IMG/VR virus record: IMGVR_UViG_3300045125_000009 | Coordinates: 1-38,345 of that record | Source of the DNA: a virus | Length of the DNA: 38,345 bases | Strand: one strand, 5' to 3' | Shown here: positions 1 to 8,588 of the stretch, one piece after another | Numbering within the stretch: position 1 is the first letter of the stretch | Layout of the letters: each line of letters begins with the position of its first letter | Program-made: the position numbers and the translations under genes | The notes under the pieces: model-generated | Databases searched by the model: none | Seen by the model: the letters and a program-made list of their open reading frames with translations, nothing else | What the model was told of the DNA's origin: nothing

Positions 1-420
1 GGTGCAGGTGGCGCAGCGCAAGCAGGCACAGGCAACACGCCGTCAGTTAGTCCATCACAAGGAAGTAATGGTGGAACCGGAAGTGCGTCTGCTCGCAGAA
101 TTATAGTGGGGCGGGGGGCGGTGGCGCATCTGCCGTTATGGCTGGAACATCAACTGCTGGCGGCAACGGCGGTGCTGGAACGGCATCAGCCATTTCTGGT
201 GGTAGTGTTACCTATGCAGGCGGTGGCGGCGGTGGAACATACGTCGGCGGCATAGCCGGTTCTGGCGGTTCTGGTGGCGGCGGCGCAGGATCCGATTCCT
301 CTACTGCTGCAACAGCAGGCACCGCTAATACAGGCGGCGGTGGTGGTGGCGGTTCGCAACATACTCCGGCTTCAGCAGCGCATCTGGCGCAGGCGGCTCC
401 GGTATCGTCATCCTGAAATA
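1..420 (+). repeat. Glycine-rich repeat unit, second half
   Basis: It begins about 34 bases before an NTPSVSPSQG landmark and runs to SGIVILKY near 420. The NTP landmark is similar but not identical to that at the window end, so the two ends are paralogous and do not overlap. Confidence 0.7.
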
Positions 421-1215
421 CAACATCGGCTCTGCCACGATCTTCACCTTCAAGTCCTCGCAGAAGTGGACTGCACCTGCGGGTGCGGTGAGCGTGGATT
501 ACCTCGTTGTAGCGGGGGTGGCGGCGGTGGCGGAGCAAATACCACCGCAGGCGGCAGAGGCGCTGGTGGCGCAGGCGGTATGCGTACCGGTACGGCGTTG
601 GCCGTAACCGCGGGAAGACGAATACACGATTACCGTTGGAGCAGGTGGTGCAGGTGGCAGCAGCGCGGGCTTTGGTGACCCCGGTGCAAAAGGCTCCGGA
701 TTCCGTATTCAGCACTATTACCAGCACAGGCGGCGGTTTAGGTGCGGCTGGCGGCGGTGTTGGTGGCGGTTCCGGCGGCTCTGGCGGTGGCGGTTCAAAT
801 AGTGGCGCGGGTGGAACTGGCAATACGCCTTCCACATCGCCTTCTCAAGGATCAAACGGAGGCTCAGGCGCAACCGAAGGCGGTGGCGGCGGCGGCAGTG
901 CAAGCGCGACTGGCTCCAATGCTTCTGGAAATTCCGGGGGCAATGGCGGCAACGGTACAGCATCATCCATTTCTGGCAGCAGCGTAACGTATGCTGGCGG
1001 CGGCGGTGGAGGAGGCTACAACGGAACACACAGCCGGAACTGGCGGTACAGGCGGCGGCGGTAACGGGAAAGGCAATAACACCAATGCTGATGCAGGCAC
1101 AGCTAACACAGGCGGTGGAGGCGGCGGTACAGGCGGTTTAGCGGCTGGCGGCGGCGCTGCAACAGGTGGCTCCGGCGGCTCCGGCATCGTAATTCTCAAG
1201 GTCAACTTCACATGA
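1..1215 (+). CDS. Glycine-rich tail fibre protein, C-terminal part
   Basis: This is the distal part of a large glycine-rich fibre gene that starts at 37066. It contains the end of one repeat unit (closing with SGIVILKY near 395-420) and one full unit from the WTAPAG motif near 467 to SGIVILK just before the stop at 1213-1215. Inside the units are runs of Gly, Ser, Thr and Ala with the landmarks YLVVAGG, VFSTITST, NTPS.SPSQG, VTYAGGGG and GTANTGGGG. Such domains are known from phage tail fibres, where polyglycine helices form receptor-binding tips; adhesion here is inferred. At least five frame changes break the reading (near 105, 340, 515, 615 and 1055). The stop overlaps the next start in ATGA at 1212. 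Confidence 0.75.
467..1203 (+). repeat. Glycine-rich repeat unit, complete, last of the fibre
   Basis: All landmarks of the unit are present, from WTAPAG at 467 through YLVVAG, MRTGTALAVTAG, VFSTITST, NTPSTSPSQG (about 822), VTYAGGGG and GTANTGGGG to SGIVILK. It is followed by only VNFT and the stop, so this unit forms the fibre tip. Confidence 0.75.
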
Positions 1216-1445
1216 AGACATATCAACTGATGGGCATTGATACGGCGATGCACTTGCTGCGTCCCGGTGCGAAGTGAGATCAGCAACCGCGAGATCACCC
1301 GCTGGGAAGACCCGCGACCAAAACCGTCGTGGGACGAGATCATGTTCACGATTGAGAAGATCAAAGAACTTGAGGACGCGGTGCCGACGATTCTGTTGCC
1401 CGAGCAGGCAAGGCCGCGTTTGAGGACTTGCGTCAGCCAGATTGA
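1212..1445 (+). CDS. Small fibre-associated protein, XkdW-like
   Basis: A protein of about 77 residues beginning MKTYQLMGIDTAMHLLRPGA and continuing, after a missing base near 1277, with ITRWEDPRPKPSWDEI and a helical segment MFTIEKIKELEDAV. A second frame change near 1407 leads to the ending AAFEDLRQPD. Short proteins with a YxLLGID..MHLLRPGA start and a W(D/E)DPRP.PSW core sit directly after tail fibre genes in many phages and resemble the XkdW family. That resemblance is from memory and not tested. Its ATG overlaps the fibre stop, so it is translated with the fibre. A chaperone or fibre-accessory role is only a guess from position. Confidence 0.6.
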
Positions 1446-1456
1446 AAGGCGGTCGC

Positions 1457-2040
1457 GTGAACCTCGTATTCCATATTCCCGACAGCGGTTGCCAAAAGTT
1501 TGAACTCGGTCGTGAGTACACCGCCGAGGAAAACGCCTTTGTGGACTCGCAAGAGACGCACAAGAACCAAGGCAACACGACGAGCAACGACCGCTATGTG
1601 TTGCGCCACGACACGATGGCAAGCCTCAAGGCGTTCGTGGAAGCCAGCGTGGGCGAGTACCTGCGCTCCATCTACGCGCCGAAGAACAGAAGTGGGCTTA
1701 CGCATCACGCAGTCGTGGCTGAATTACTGCAAGCCCGGCGAGTGGCACCACAAACACGCACACCCGAACTCGTTTATCTCGGGCGTCCTTTACATGAAGG
1801 CCGCACGGGAGCGCGACAAGATTTACTTCTACCGCGACGGCTACCAGCAGATCAAACTGCCGACGAACAACTGGAACCTGCACAACTCAGAGTCATGGTG
1901 GTTTGAGGTCGGTGCGGGCGACCTGATGATTTTCCCCTCGCACTTGACGCACATGGTGGAATCCGTGCAGCAGGAGCGGGTCTCGCTGTCGTTTAACACT
2001 TTCCCGGTAGGTATACGTCGGTGAGGAAGAAAGTCCCTCA
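1457..2040 (+). CDS. Putative 2OG-Fe(II) oxygenase
   Basis: The GTG at 1457 follows an AAAGGCGG ribosome site and gives VNLVFHIPDSGCQKFELG. After a frame change near 1690-1700 the protein continues as SWLNYCKPGEWHHKHAHPNS, then FISGVLYMKA, FEVGAGDLMIFPSHLTHMVE and ERVSLSFNTFPVG. The HxHPNS motif, the distal His in SHLTHMVE and the Arg before VSLSFNTF are the pattern of the jelly-roll 2OG-Fe(II) dioxygenase family of phages (Pfam 2OG-FeII_Oxy_5 type): the His residues bind iron and the Arg binds 2-oxoglutarate. A last frame change near 2010 probably gives an ending with YVGEEES. Length is about 190 residues, normal for the family. The substrate is unknown. It lies between the glycine-rich fibre and the portal. 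Confidence 0.8.
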
Positions 2041-2068
2041 CCGCTTTGCATTTGAAGGAGTAACCAAA

Positions 2069-2434
2069 GTGGCTCACTACGCAGAATTGATGAAAACAAT
2101 GTTGTTCAGCGTGTAATCGTTGTCGCCAACAAGGACACCGGCTGACGTTGACGGCAACGAGATGCGAAGGCCATCGGCGTAGCGTTCTGCCAGAAGCTGC
2201 TCGGCGGCAACTGGAAGCAGACGAGCTACAACGGCAACATCCGCAAGCACTACGCCGGGATCGGCTACACCTACGACGCGGGCCGCGATGCGTTCTATCC
2301 CGCCGCAGCCGTTTCCGTCGTGGTCGCTTGATGCCGACTGCAACTGGCAGGCTCCGGTAGCGATGCCGAGCGACGGGAAGATGTATTCTTGGGATGAGGC
2401 CGCGCAGGCGTGGGTCGCTAAGGAGGCCGCATGA
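2069..2434 (+). CDS. Conserved phage protein of unknown function
   Basis: A GTG start at 2069 stands eight bases behind AAGGAG (2055-2060). The corrected protein begins MAHYAELDENNVVQRVIVVA and contains FCQKLLGGNWKQTSYNGN, IRKHYAGIGYTYD and FYPPQPFPSW, ending WDEAAQAWVAKEAA. Proteins with this sequence pattern recur beside fibre genes of marine and freshwater phages, but no function is known to me. Indels near 2089, 2143, 2161 and 2320 split it. Its TGA overlaps the next ATG (ATGA at 2431-2434), so it is coupled to the following gene. A structural or fibre-associated role is inferred from its place only. Confidence 0.65.
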
Positions 2435-2748
2435 ACTGGAAGATCACGAACCTACAGGTTTACCCGCAGGCAGACGGCCACAGCGATGTGGTGGTTCGCG
2501 TGGACTACCAAGTCGGCGTCCTCAAGGATGTCGTGGAACTCGCCCCGCCGAGTGGCAGCTTCATCCCCTTTGCTGACCTGACCGAAGACAAGGTTTTGGG
2601 CTGGGTCTGGGCGGCAGTAGACAAGGCTGCGGTGGAGGAGCGCGCTACCCGAGAGGCGCAAGAATTGGCGCGCAAGCTGGCCGTCCTCGAGAAGGATGGC
2701 AAGGAGCCGAGCGCGGTTCCGATGGGTACTCCTTGGACTGGTGGCTGA
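2431..2748 (+). CDS. Hypothetical phage protein, 105 aa
   Basis: One of the few genes with no visible indel. It begins MNWKITNLQVYPQADG and has a beta-rich N-terminal half (VVVRVDYQVGV, VVELAPPSG), a central TEDKVLGWVWAAVDKAAVEE and a charged helical C-terminus ending in PMGTPWTGG. The pattern, a small beta domain followed by a helix carrying LGWVW, occurs in phage proteins near tail or portal genes. I cannot assign a function. The start overlaps the upstream stop by four bases and the stop lies one base before the portal ATG, so it belongs to the late operon. Confidence 0.7.
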   Translation: MNWKITNLQVYPQADGHSDVVVRVDYQVGVLKDVVELAPPSGSFIPFADLTEDKVLGWVWAAVDKAAVEERATREAQELARKLAVLEKDGKEPSAVPMGTPWTGG

Positions 2749-2749
2749 A

Positions 2750-4427
2750 ATGGCTGATTCACGCGCGAGCGAGGTTCTCGAGGGTTACGATCGGCTGAAA
2801 GGCAGCCGTGGTACTTGGGAGCAGCATTGGCAGGAAGTTGCCGAGCGCGTGTGGCCGTCAATGGCTGAGATGACCGGCTGGCGTACTCCCGGCGAGAAGC
2901 GATCAGAGAAGATCTTTGACTCGACTGCACAGCGCGCCCTGCCTCGGTTTGCGGCGGCGATGGACTCGATGCTGACTCCGGCGACTCAGGTCTGGCACGG
3001 ATTGCATACCGGCATCCCTGAACTTGATGAAAACGTCGCCGTGCAGCGATGGTGCGATTCTCTGCGCGACATCCTGTTCCGTCAGCGATATGCGCCGACC
3101 GCTAACTTTGCGAGTCAGGCATTCGAGTGCTACATGAGCCTCGGCGCGTTCGGCACCTCTGCGCTGTTCATTGACGAGATCCCCGGCGTGACGCTGCGTT
3201 ACCGCGCGATCGCGCTCTCTGAGATTGTGGTTGACCTCGACCATACGGGTCGGGTTGATACGGTTTATCGATGTTTCCAGCTCACGGCACGGCAGGCGAT
3301 GCAGGTGCCGGGTTGGAAAGACAAACTCCTCGCGGCATCAAGTCGGCAGCGAGTCCCGCGCCAATGACATGTTTGAGTTTGTGCATTGCGTGAAGCCAAA
3401 CATGGACTACAGGTCTGGCCGAGCTGGGCCGGAGGGCATGGCCTACCAGTCGCGGTATGTCGCGCGCGAGGGCAACGTGTTACTCGCTGACGGCGGCTAC
3501 CGGACAATGCCGTATGCGGTCGGGTCAGATATGTGACCGGAGCCTCGAGAGGTTTATGGGCGGTCTCCAGCGATGGAGGCTTTAGCGGATATTAAGTCTC
3601 TGCAAGAGATGGAAAAAGACCATGCTCCGTATGGCGCACCGCATGGTCGACCCGCCGCTCATCCTCACGGAGGAGGGGGCGTTAAACGCCTTCTCCGTGC
3701 GCTCCTAATGCATTGAACTACGGCTACCTCCGCGAGGACGGTACTCCGTTGGTGCGAAAGCCGTTACAGGCTGGCGGGAACCTGCCGATCGGCATCGAGA
3801 TGTCGGATCAGAAGCCCGCAAGGCGGTGAACGACTCGTTCCTTGTGACGCTGTTCCAGATACTTGTCGAGAACCCCGCGGGTGATGACCGCGACCGAAGT
3901 ATTGCAGCGCGCACGGGAGAAGGGCGCTCTGCTTGGGCCGACGATGGGCCGCCAGCAGTCCGAGTTTCTCGGCCCGATCATCGAGCGCGAGCTTGATCTA
4001 CCGTCGCGGTCTGGCACTTTGCCGCCGCGCCGCCTCCGCAGCTCATGGACTACGTCATGGGTGGTGGTGAGGTGCTGCCGAAGTGTACCGGCCCCGCTCG
4101 CGAGACTGATGCGCGCTGAAGAAGCGGCGGCATCCTGAGAACGATTGAGGCGATCCTGCCTGTAGCGCAGGCGTCTGGCGATATGGCCGTACTGCGCCGC
4201 ATCAATGCGGATCAGGCTGTAAAAGTGATTGCCGAAGCCAACAATGTCCCGGCGAAGGCGCTGCGTACCGACGAGGAGCTCGGAGGCGATGGACGCCGCG
4301 CAGCAGCAGGCCGCGCAGATGCAACAGCTCCTTGCGGCGGCTCCGATCGCTGGACAGGCAGCAGAGATTCGCGAGGGCAGAGCAGATTGCCGCCTCCGCA
4401 CCCAGACGCGAAGTTCTAGGAATCTAG
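2750..4427 (+). CDS. Head-to-tail connector (portal) protein
   Basis: About 555 residues after correction, normal for the podovirus connector family (Pfam Head-tail_con, T7 gp8 type). The start MADSRASEVLEGYDRLKGSR is followed by WQEVAERVWPSM, FDSTAQRALPRFAAAMDSML and LTPATQVWHGL, the usual N-terminal signature. Further on come FECYMSLGAFGTSALFIDE, GASERYGRSPAMEALADI, MVDPPLILTEEG, ILVENPR and MTATEVLQRAREKGALLGP. The C-terminus is Ala/Gln-rich (EAMDAAQQQAAQMQQLL) and ends at the TAG at 4425-4427. The portal forms the dodecameric DNA channel at one capsid vertex and docks the tail tube. At least eight frame changes occur between 3320 and 4400, making this one of the most damaged stretches. 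Identity is secure; exact residues between 3300 and 4430 are not. Confidence 0.88.
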
Positions 4428-4431
4428 AGTC

Positions 4432-4740
4432 GTGGCAAGCGATGAAGTTCTAGCAGTCCGGTTGGATCTGCTGCAAGAGGATGTAGGCGAAATCAAGACT
4501 GCTCTCGGCAAACTCTCCGACGCGATTACCAAACTTGCGCTGGTTGAGCAGAGCCAGTTGCAGACCGCTGACGCACTTGAGCGCGCATTCAAAGCGATTG
4601 AGCGAGTTGAATACCGGCTCGAGAAACTTGAAGAAGCCAGCACCAAGAACAGCGAATCATCGAAGTGGGTTGACCGGGCTGCCGGTGCTGTATTGACCGC
4701 AATCGTTGCCGCGGCCCTGAAGGCGATCGGGGTGTTCTGA
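4432..4740 (+). CDS. Coiled-coil membrane protein, lysis region
   Basis: A GTG-started, unbroken protein of 102 residues. The first 80 residues are a long amphipathic helix with heptads (VRLDLLQEDVGEIKTAL, ALERAFKAIERVEYRLEKLEE), and the last 20 form a hydrophobic segment, AGAVLTAIVAAALKAIGVF. The layout, cytoplasmic coiled coil plus C-terminal membrane anchor, is common for small proteins next to phage holins. It resembles haemolysin XhlA-like proteins in shape, though I see no specific motif. Its TGA overlaps the next ATG (ATG at 4740), placing it first in a chain of four small membrane proteins before the endolysin. Confidence 0.65.
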   Translation: MASDEVLAVRLDLLQEDVGEIKTALGKLSDAITKLALVEQSQLQTADALERAFKAIERVEYRLEKLEEASTKNSESSKWVDRAAGAVLTAIVAAALKAIGVF

Positions 4741-4893
4741 TGGACATGTTCGAGATGTTTACTCGAGCGTGGCCGATGATCCTTGCGCTGATTACTCTCA
4801 TCATCGTGCTATCAAAACTCGATCTGCGAGTGGCGGTGCTGAGGAAAGGTTAAGGCGCTGTTCGACCTGATCAACAAGAAGTCTGACAAATGA
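4740..4893 (+). CDS. Small single-span membrane protein
   Basis: A gene of about 51 codons. It begins MDMFEMFTRAWPMILALITL and continues IIVLSKLDLRVAVLE; a frame change near 4845 restores EKVKALFDLINKKSDK, ending in the TGA at 4891-4893. It has one N-terminal transmembrane helix of about 18 residues and a charged helical tail. The start overlaps the upstream stop (TGATG), and its stop overlaps the ATG of the next gene (ATGA). The shape fits an accessory holin or another lysis-module protein; function is not shown. Without correction it would be a 37-residue peptide. Confidence 0.55.
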
Positions 4894-5146
4894 ACATGCA
4901 AAAGATCGTTGATATGCTGTTCCCGGTATTGCTGGCCGCAGTCGGCTGGCTACTGAGCGAGATCGCATCATTCCAGAATCGACTGATTGAGATTGAAAGC
5001 AAGATGCCAATCTTGATTACGGACGACGGAACACCTACGGATAGCCCGATCAGCGCAGCCCGTAGACAACAACTAAAGACGATCTGATGGACGACATCCA
5101 TGATCTTCAGGTGCGCGTGAAACTGATGGAGGAAAGGCAGAAATGA
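4890..5146 (+). CDS. Membrane protein with C-terminal coiled coil, lysis region
   Basis: It begins MNMQKIVDMLFPVLLAAVGW, with a hydrophobic helix at residues 8-24, then FQNRLIEIESKMPILITDDG and TPTDSPISAARRQQLK. In the raw frame it stops at 5087. With one base restored near 5079 it runs on through DDIHDLQVRVKLMEERQK to the TGA at 5144-5146, which overlaps the holin-like ATG. The spacing IESKMP.LIT..G.PTDSPIS..RR.QLK.DL..DIHDLQVRVK..EER is a recurring phage pattern. One membrane span plus a coiled coil would suit an inner-membrane spanin-like or holin-regulating part, but no lipoprotein partner is visible. Confidence 0.55.
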
Positions 5147-5622
5147 TGACGATGATTTCGACCTTCCTGTCATTCCTTGCCGGCGGTCTGCCAAAGATCC
5201 TCCAGATCTTCCAAGACCGGCAGGACGAAAGCATGAGCTTGCGCTGGTGGCCGCGCAGAAGGAGCGCGAACTCGCGCTTGCTGAAAAGGGCTTTATCGCG
5301 CAGGCCAGAGTCGAGAGATCAAGCTCGAGCGATCCAGACTCAAACCGCGGGTGAGGAGCGGCAGGCGCTCTACGCTCACGACATCGAGATCGGCAAAGGC
5401 GCAAGCCAATGGATGATCAATCTGCGCTCGTCTGTGCGCCCGGTCGTCACCTACATCTTTGTCCTTGAGCTGGTCGCGTTAAACGTGGCTGGAGTCTGGT
5501 ATGCCTCACGACGGGCATCCCTTTTGCTGTGGCGATGGATAACGTATTCTCAGATGACGAGATGCTGATCCTGTCCTCGATCATTGCCTTTTGGTTTGGT
5601 AGTCAAGCATTCGCTAAAAATG
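5143..5622 (+). CDS. Putative holin, GTA-holin-like
   Basis: It begins MMTMISTFLSFLAGGLPKIL, followed after frame changes near 5233 and 5312 by a helical charged stretch with HELALVAAQKERELALAEKG. Next come the hydrophobic segment SVRPVVTYIFVLELVALNVA and, after another frame change near 5515, SDDEMLILSSIIAFWFGSQA. Two or three membrane spans with a coiled-coil stretch and the ending WFGSQAFAK match the 3TM holin family described from gene transfer agents (Pfam GTA_holin_3TM), which permeabilises the inner membrane for release of endolysin. It lies directly upstream of the endolysin and ends in the ATGA overlap at 5620, with one A apparently missing from the preceding A run. Confidence 0.65.
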
Positions 5623-6128
5623 AGGGTATCCGACGCCGCCAAGGCGATGATCAAACATCACGAGGGTGTACGGATGCGCCCGTATCGGTGTCCGGCCCTG
5701 CTATGGACGGTCGGGGTCGGCCACGTTATAGACCCAAAGCACCAAGCATTCCATTCAATGATCGCCGCAATTTACCGATACCCGATGGCTGGGATCGAAT
5801 CCTCTCGGTGGGAGAGGTGGACGCTATCCTGTCTCAAGACCTTGCGCGGTTTGAGCGCGGCGTGGCCCGACTTTGCCCTGCTGCTCTTGGTGATCAAGGC
5901 ATCTTCGATGCTCTGGTTTCCTTCAGTTTCAACGTGGGCCTCGGCAACCTGCAACGCTCTGGGTTGCGGATGAAAACCAATCGTGGCGAGTTTGAGGATG
6001 CGGCGCAGGAGTTCCTGAAATGGACAAAGGCCGGAGGAAAGGTTCTGCCGGGACTCGTAAAAAGAAGGCGCGACGAGATGGCGATGTTCCTGTCGTCCAG
6101 ATCTACGAGGGCGCGTGGTACCGAATAA
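5620..6128 (+). CDS. Endolysin, lysozyme (GH24)
   Basis: ATG 5620 gives MRVSDAAKAMIKHHEGVRMR, then PYRCPALLWTVGVGHV. Glu15, Cys24 and Thr30 have exactly the spacing of the T4-type catalytic triad (Glu, Asp/Cys, Thr), so this is a GH24 muramidase that cuts the glycan strands of peptidoglycan. After a frame change near 5735 come DGWDRILSVGEVDAILSQDL, ALVSFSFNVGLGNLQRS, the usual second signature, and AAQEFLKWTKAGGKVLPGL followed by VKRRRDEMAMFLS. Length is about 165 residues. No signal peptide is seen, so export depends on the holin. The stop at 6126-6128 leaves an odd tail; the real end may be near 6106. Confidence 0.9.
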
Positions 6129-6284
6129 AGGGGTACACGCATACCGAATGCTGCGACTGTGCGCTGGTTCACCGCGAGGAGATTCGACTTGTCGATGGGC
6201 ATCTCGAGTGGCGGGCCATGAGAGACAGACAAGTTGACAAACAAACGCCGAAAGGAACTCGGCATCACTATCAAGAGGGTTTGA
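6065..6284 (+). CDS. Cys-rich small phage protein
   Basis: The recognisable part reads VPVVQIYEGAWYRIKGYTHT, then ECCDCALVHREEIRLVDGHL and EWRAMRD. After a frame change near 6225-6245 it ends KRRKELGITIKRV at the TGA at 6282-6284. The CCxC plus following His could bind zinc. Proteins with a GxWYR.KGYTHTECCDC.L.H core sit near the lysis genes of many environmental phages; their function is not known to me. The start is unclear. In the same frame the reading is open back to an ATG at 6020 inside the endolysin with a very basic leader, but a shorter start near 6065-6090 is more likely. Confidence 0.55.
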
Positions 6285-6285
6285 A

Positions 6286-7262
6286 ATGAGTGTGCCGAGT
6301 TGCTCCGATGAGGAGTTCATACAGCTTTGGAGCCGACTAAAAGCGGGGCTAAGGTTGCAGATCAGCTTGGAGTGTCGGTGCGATCCGCGCTTGCAAGGCG
6401 TCGACGTCTTGAGTTTGCTTATGGGATCGCACTTAACTCGGCCGTGTTCGATGAATCGAAGTCTCCATCAGATAAACGTGCCGCGCGACTTAACTACCAC
6501 AAGGACATGCACAAGACGCTGACCGATGGCGTCGTTCTGGTGGCGAGCGATTGCCACTACTGGCCGCTGGTGGTGACGGCTGCTCATCAGGCGTTCTGTA
6601 CGCTCGCGAAAAAACTCCAGCCGAAGATGATTGTGCTGAACGGCGACATCCTCGACGGCGCTCGCATCACCGTCACGCGCGGATCATGTGGGAGAAACAG
6701 CCAGAGCTGAAGGATGAGATCGGCGCGGTGCAGGACAGATGCGCCGAAATCGAGCGGGGCGGGGAACGGCGCGACGCTGGTTCGCACGATCGGCAACCAC
6801 GACGCCCGGTTTGAGAACTACCTATCGGCCGTGCCGGTGAGTTTGAGGAAATGACCGGCATGACCTTGCTTGATTATCTCCCGCGATGGGAGGCGGGCTG
6901 GGTCGCCTGCATCTCAATGCGAACACGACAGGCGTGGACGACGATCCGGCACAGGCCGGTGTCTGGCGGCGTTCACTCAGCCTACAACTCGACGCTGACG
7001 GTCTGGCGTTCACTCACGTCCACGGACACCTGCATAAGCTGCAAGTGACGCCGTGGGCCGACTACCGTGGGCGTAGATACGGCGTAGATACAGGAACGAT
7101 GGCCGAGCCCATACGGGCCGCAGTTTAACTACACCGAATCCGGCCCGGTGAACTGGGCGTCTGGGTTTGCGGTGCTGACGTTCAACAACGGCAGATTGCT
7201 CGAGCCCGAGGTTTGCGTAGTGCAAAACGGTGAAGCATGGTTCACGCGGCCAGAAAGTGTGA
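6286..7262 (+). CDS. Calcineurin-like metallophosphoesterase
   Basis: About 325 residues after correction. It begins MSVPSCSDEEFIQLWSRLKS; the metal-binding motifs then appear in the order known for this superfamily. They are SDCHYW (about residue 87, D-x-H), NGDILDGA (about 118, GD), GNHDAR (about 168, GNHD) and HVHGHLHK (about 246, GHxH). Between them lie MWEKQPELKDEIGAVQDRCA and EFEEMTGMTLLDYLPRW. The C-terminus carries RGRRYGVDTGTM, NWASGFAVLTF and LLEPEVCVV. It should bind two metal ions and hydrolyse phosphoester bonds; the substrate is unknown, with nucleic acid, nucleotide or cell-wall phosphate all possible. Frame changes occur near 6345, 6680, 6760, 6835, 6915, 7100 and 7245. It sits between the lysis and head genes. 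Confidence 0.85.
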
Positions 7263-7441
7263 TCTGGCAAGCGCCCGAGAATGCCGCACCTGCGTGTGGT
7301 GTTGCCCGTGGAATGGTCAGGGCTACGGCTGCGCGCGCTGACACGGTCAATGGCTTGCTCGGCGGCGTGGTGCGCTGTGGCGGCAAATATCACAAGGAAT
7401 GGCAGCCGTGGGTCATGCCAAACATTGAGGAGACTCCATGA
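7257..7441 (+). CDS. Small Cys-containing protein, unidentified
   Basis: A GTG at 7257 overlaps the phosphoesterase stop (GTGA) and gives an open frame of about 60 codons ending VRCGGKYHKEWQPWVMPNI and EETP at 7439-7441, the TGA sharing bases with the next ATG at 7438. In the first half another frame reads ECRTCVWCCPWNGQGYGC, a denser Cys pattern that looks like a zinc knuckle. A one-base indel near 7330 would join the two, giving a Cys-rich small protein. Which first half is real cannot be settled here. Function is unknown. Confidence 0.4.
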
Positions 7442-7743
7442 GTATCAGCGCGATGATGCGGGCTCGGGTGCGTCCAGGTCATGCACCGGACGCGAGCTTA
7501 CAAGCGAATGCGTTCCTTGACCCGAAGAACAATGGCCTGTCTGAGGACGGGCAGATCGTACTCGCGCACCTCAAGCGGTTCGCAAAACTTAACAAACCAC
7601 CTATATCACCGGGTGCCACAGGTGATCTATTTCAGATCGGTCGCATGGTCGGCCGGCAGGAAACGGTGCAGATGATTGTCGAGGCGCTGCACTTGGACGA
7701 ACGAACCTTGACTAATTTGCAAGAGGACTACAGAGATGAGTGA
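7438..7743 (+). CDS. Bbp19-like phage protein
   Basis: An unbroken protein of 101 residues. It begins MSISAMMRARVRPGHAPDAS and contains FLDPKNNGLSEDGQIVLAHL, KRFAKLNKPP, a short loop, then DLFQIGRMVGRQETVQMIVE and ALHLDERTL. The scheme is a helix with (D/E)GQ.VLA.L.RF, a Pro-rich loop, then GR.......I...L.LD. It matches the Bbp19-type family found between lysis and scaffold genes in podoviruses such as the Bordetella phage BPP-1 group. Its function in those phages is not established; the location suggests a head-assembly accessory. The start uses ATGA overlap, and the end overlaps the scaffold gene by eight bases. Confidence 0.65.
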   Translation: MSISAMMRARVRPGHAPDASLQANAFLDPKNNGLSEDGQIVLAHLKRFAKLNKPPISPGATGDLFQIGRMVGRQETVQMIVEALHLDERTLTNLQEDYRDE

Positions 7744-8588
7744 CGATCAAGGGGTCTGCACCAGCAGGCAACCCGACTGCCCCGGCAGCGGCTCCAGCAT
7801 GGTACGCGCCGGAAGGGCTCGATCAGAACACCGACAAGCCAGCTTGGCGAACTGGTTAAGGCGAAGGGATGGAAGGGGCCGGCCGATGCGCTCCTGTCCT
7901 ACCAGAACCTCGAGAAGGTCTTTGGCGCTGACAAGGCTGGCAGGACGATTCTTGCGCCGAAGTCAGACGACGACGCGGACGGCTGGAATGCCGTCTATAA
8001 CCCTTAGGAAGGCCGGAGAGCGCCGACAAGTACGAACTCCCTGTGCCGGAAGGGGACGACGGTTCGTTCGCCCAAGCAGTCGCTCCGGTGCTGCATGAGC
8101 TTGGTCTTACCGCCAAACAGGCCCGCGGGCTTGCCGAGTGGTGGAACGAAACATCAGGCAAGCGGATCGAAATGGAATCGGAAGGGTTCGCCGCTAGGTC
8201 TGAGGCTGAGTACAAGGAACTCCAGCGAGAGTGGGGCGCGGCCGCCAGTCAGAACGAGGAACTCGCCAAGCGGGCGGTGTTGAAGTTCAGCAAGGAGGCC
8301 GGCATCGACGATCAGGCGTTTGAGGAGCAGGCGGTCGGCACCGCGAGACTGATGAAGCTCTTTCATGCGATCGGCTCGCAGTTTGCGGAAAGCGATTTCA
8401 TCTCGAGCGACATGCCAGCGGCCGGGGCGATGAGTCCAGCGCAGGCGAAGAACAAGATCGCCGGAATGTTTGCCGACGAGGAGTTCATGGCTCGATACAT
8501 GAACCAAGACGCGCGGGTGCGTCAGGGTGCGATCGAGGAGATGACTCGATTACATCAGATGGCCAATCCAGAACTGTTGCAGGAATAA
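7736..8588 (+). CDS. Capsid assembly scaffolding protein
   Basis: About 283 residues. The N-terminus MSDDQGSAPAGNPTAPAAAP is disordered and Ala/Pro-rich, followed by AWYAPEGLDQN, then LVKAKGWKGPADALLSYQNL, EKVFGADKAGRTI and ELPVPEGDDGSFAQAVAPVL. The C-terminal 180 residues, free of visible indels from 8043, are almost all helical and charged: SGKRIEMESEGFAARSEAEY, KELQREWGAAASQNEELAKR, SPAQAKNKIAGMFADEEFM. Acidic, helical proteins of this shape directly upstream of the capsid gene serve as internal scaffolds that guide capsid subunit assembly and leave before DNA packaging. Frame changes lie near 7752, 7825, 7850 and 8010. Function is inferred from position and composition and agrees with T7 gp9-type synteny. 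Confidence 0.75.
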
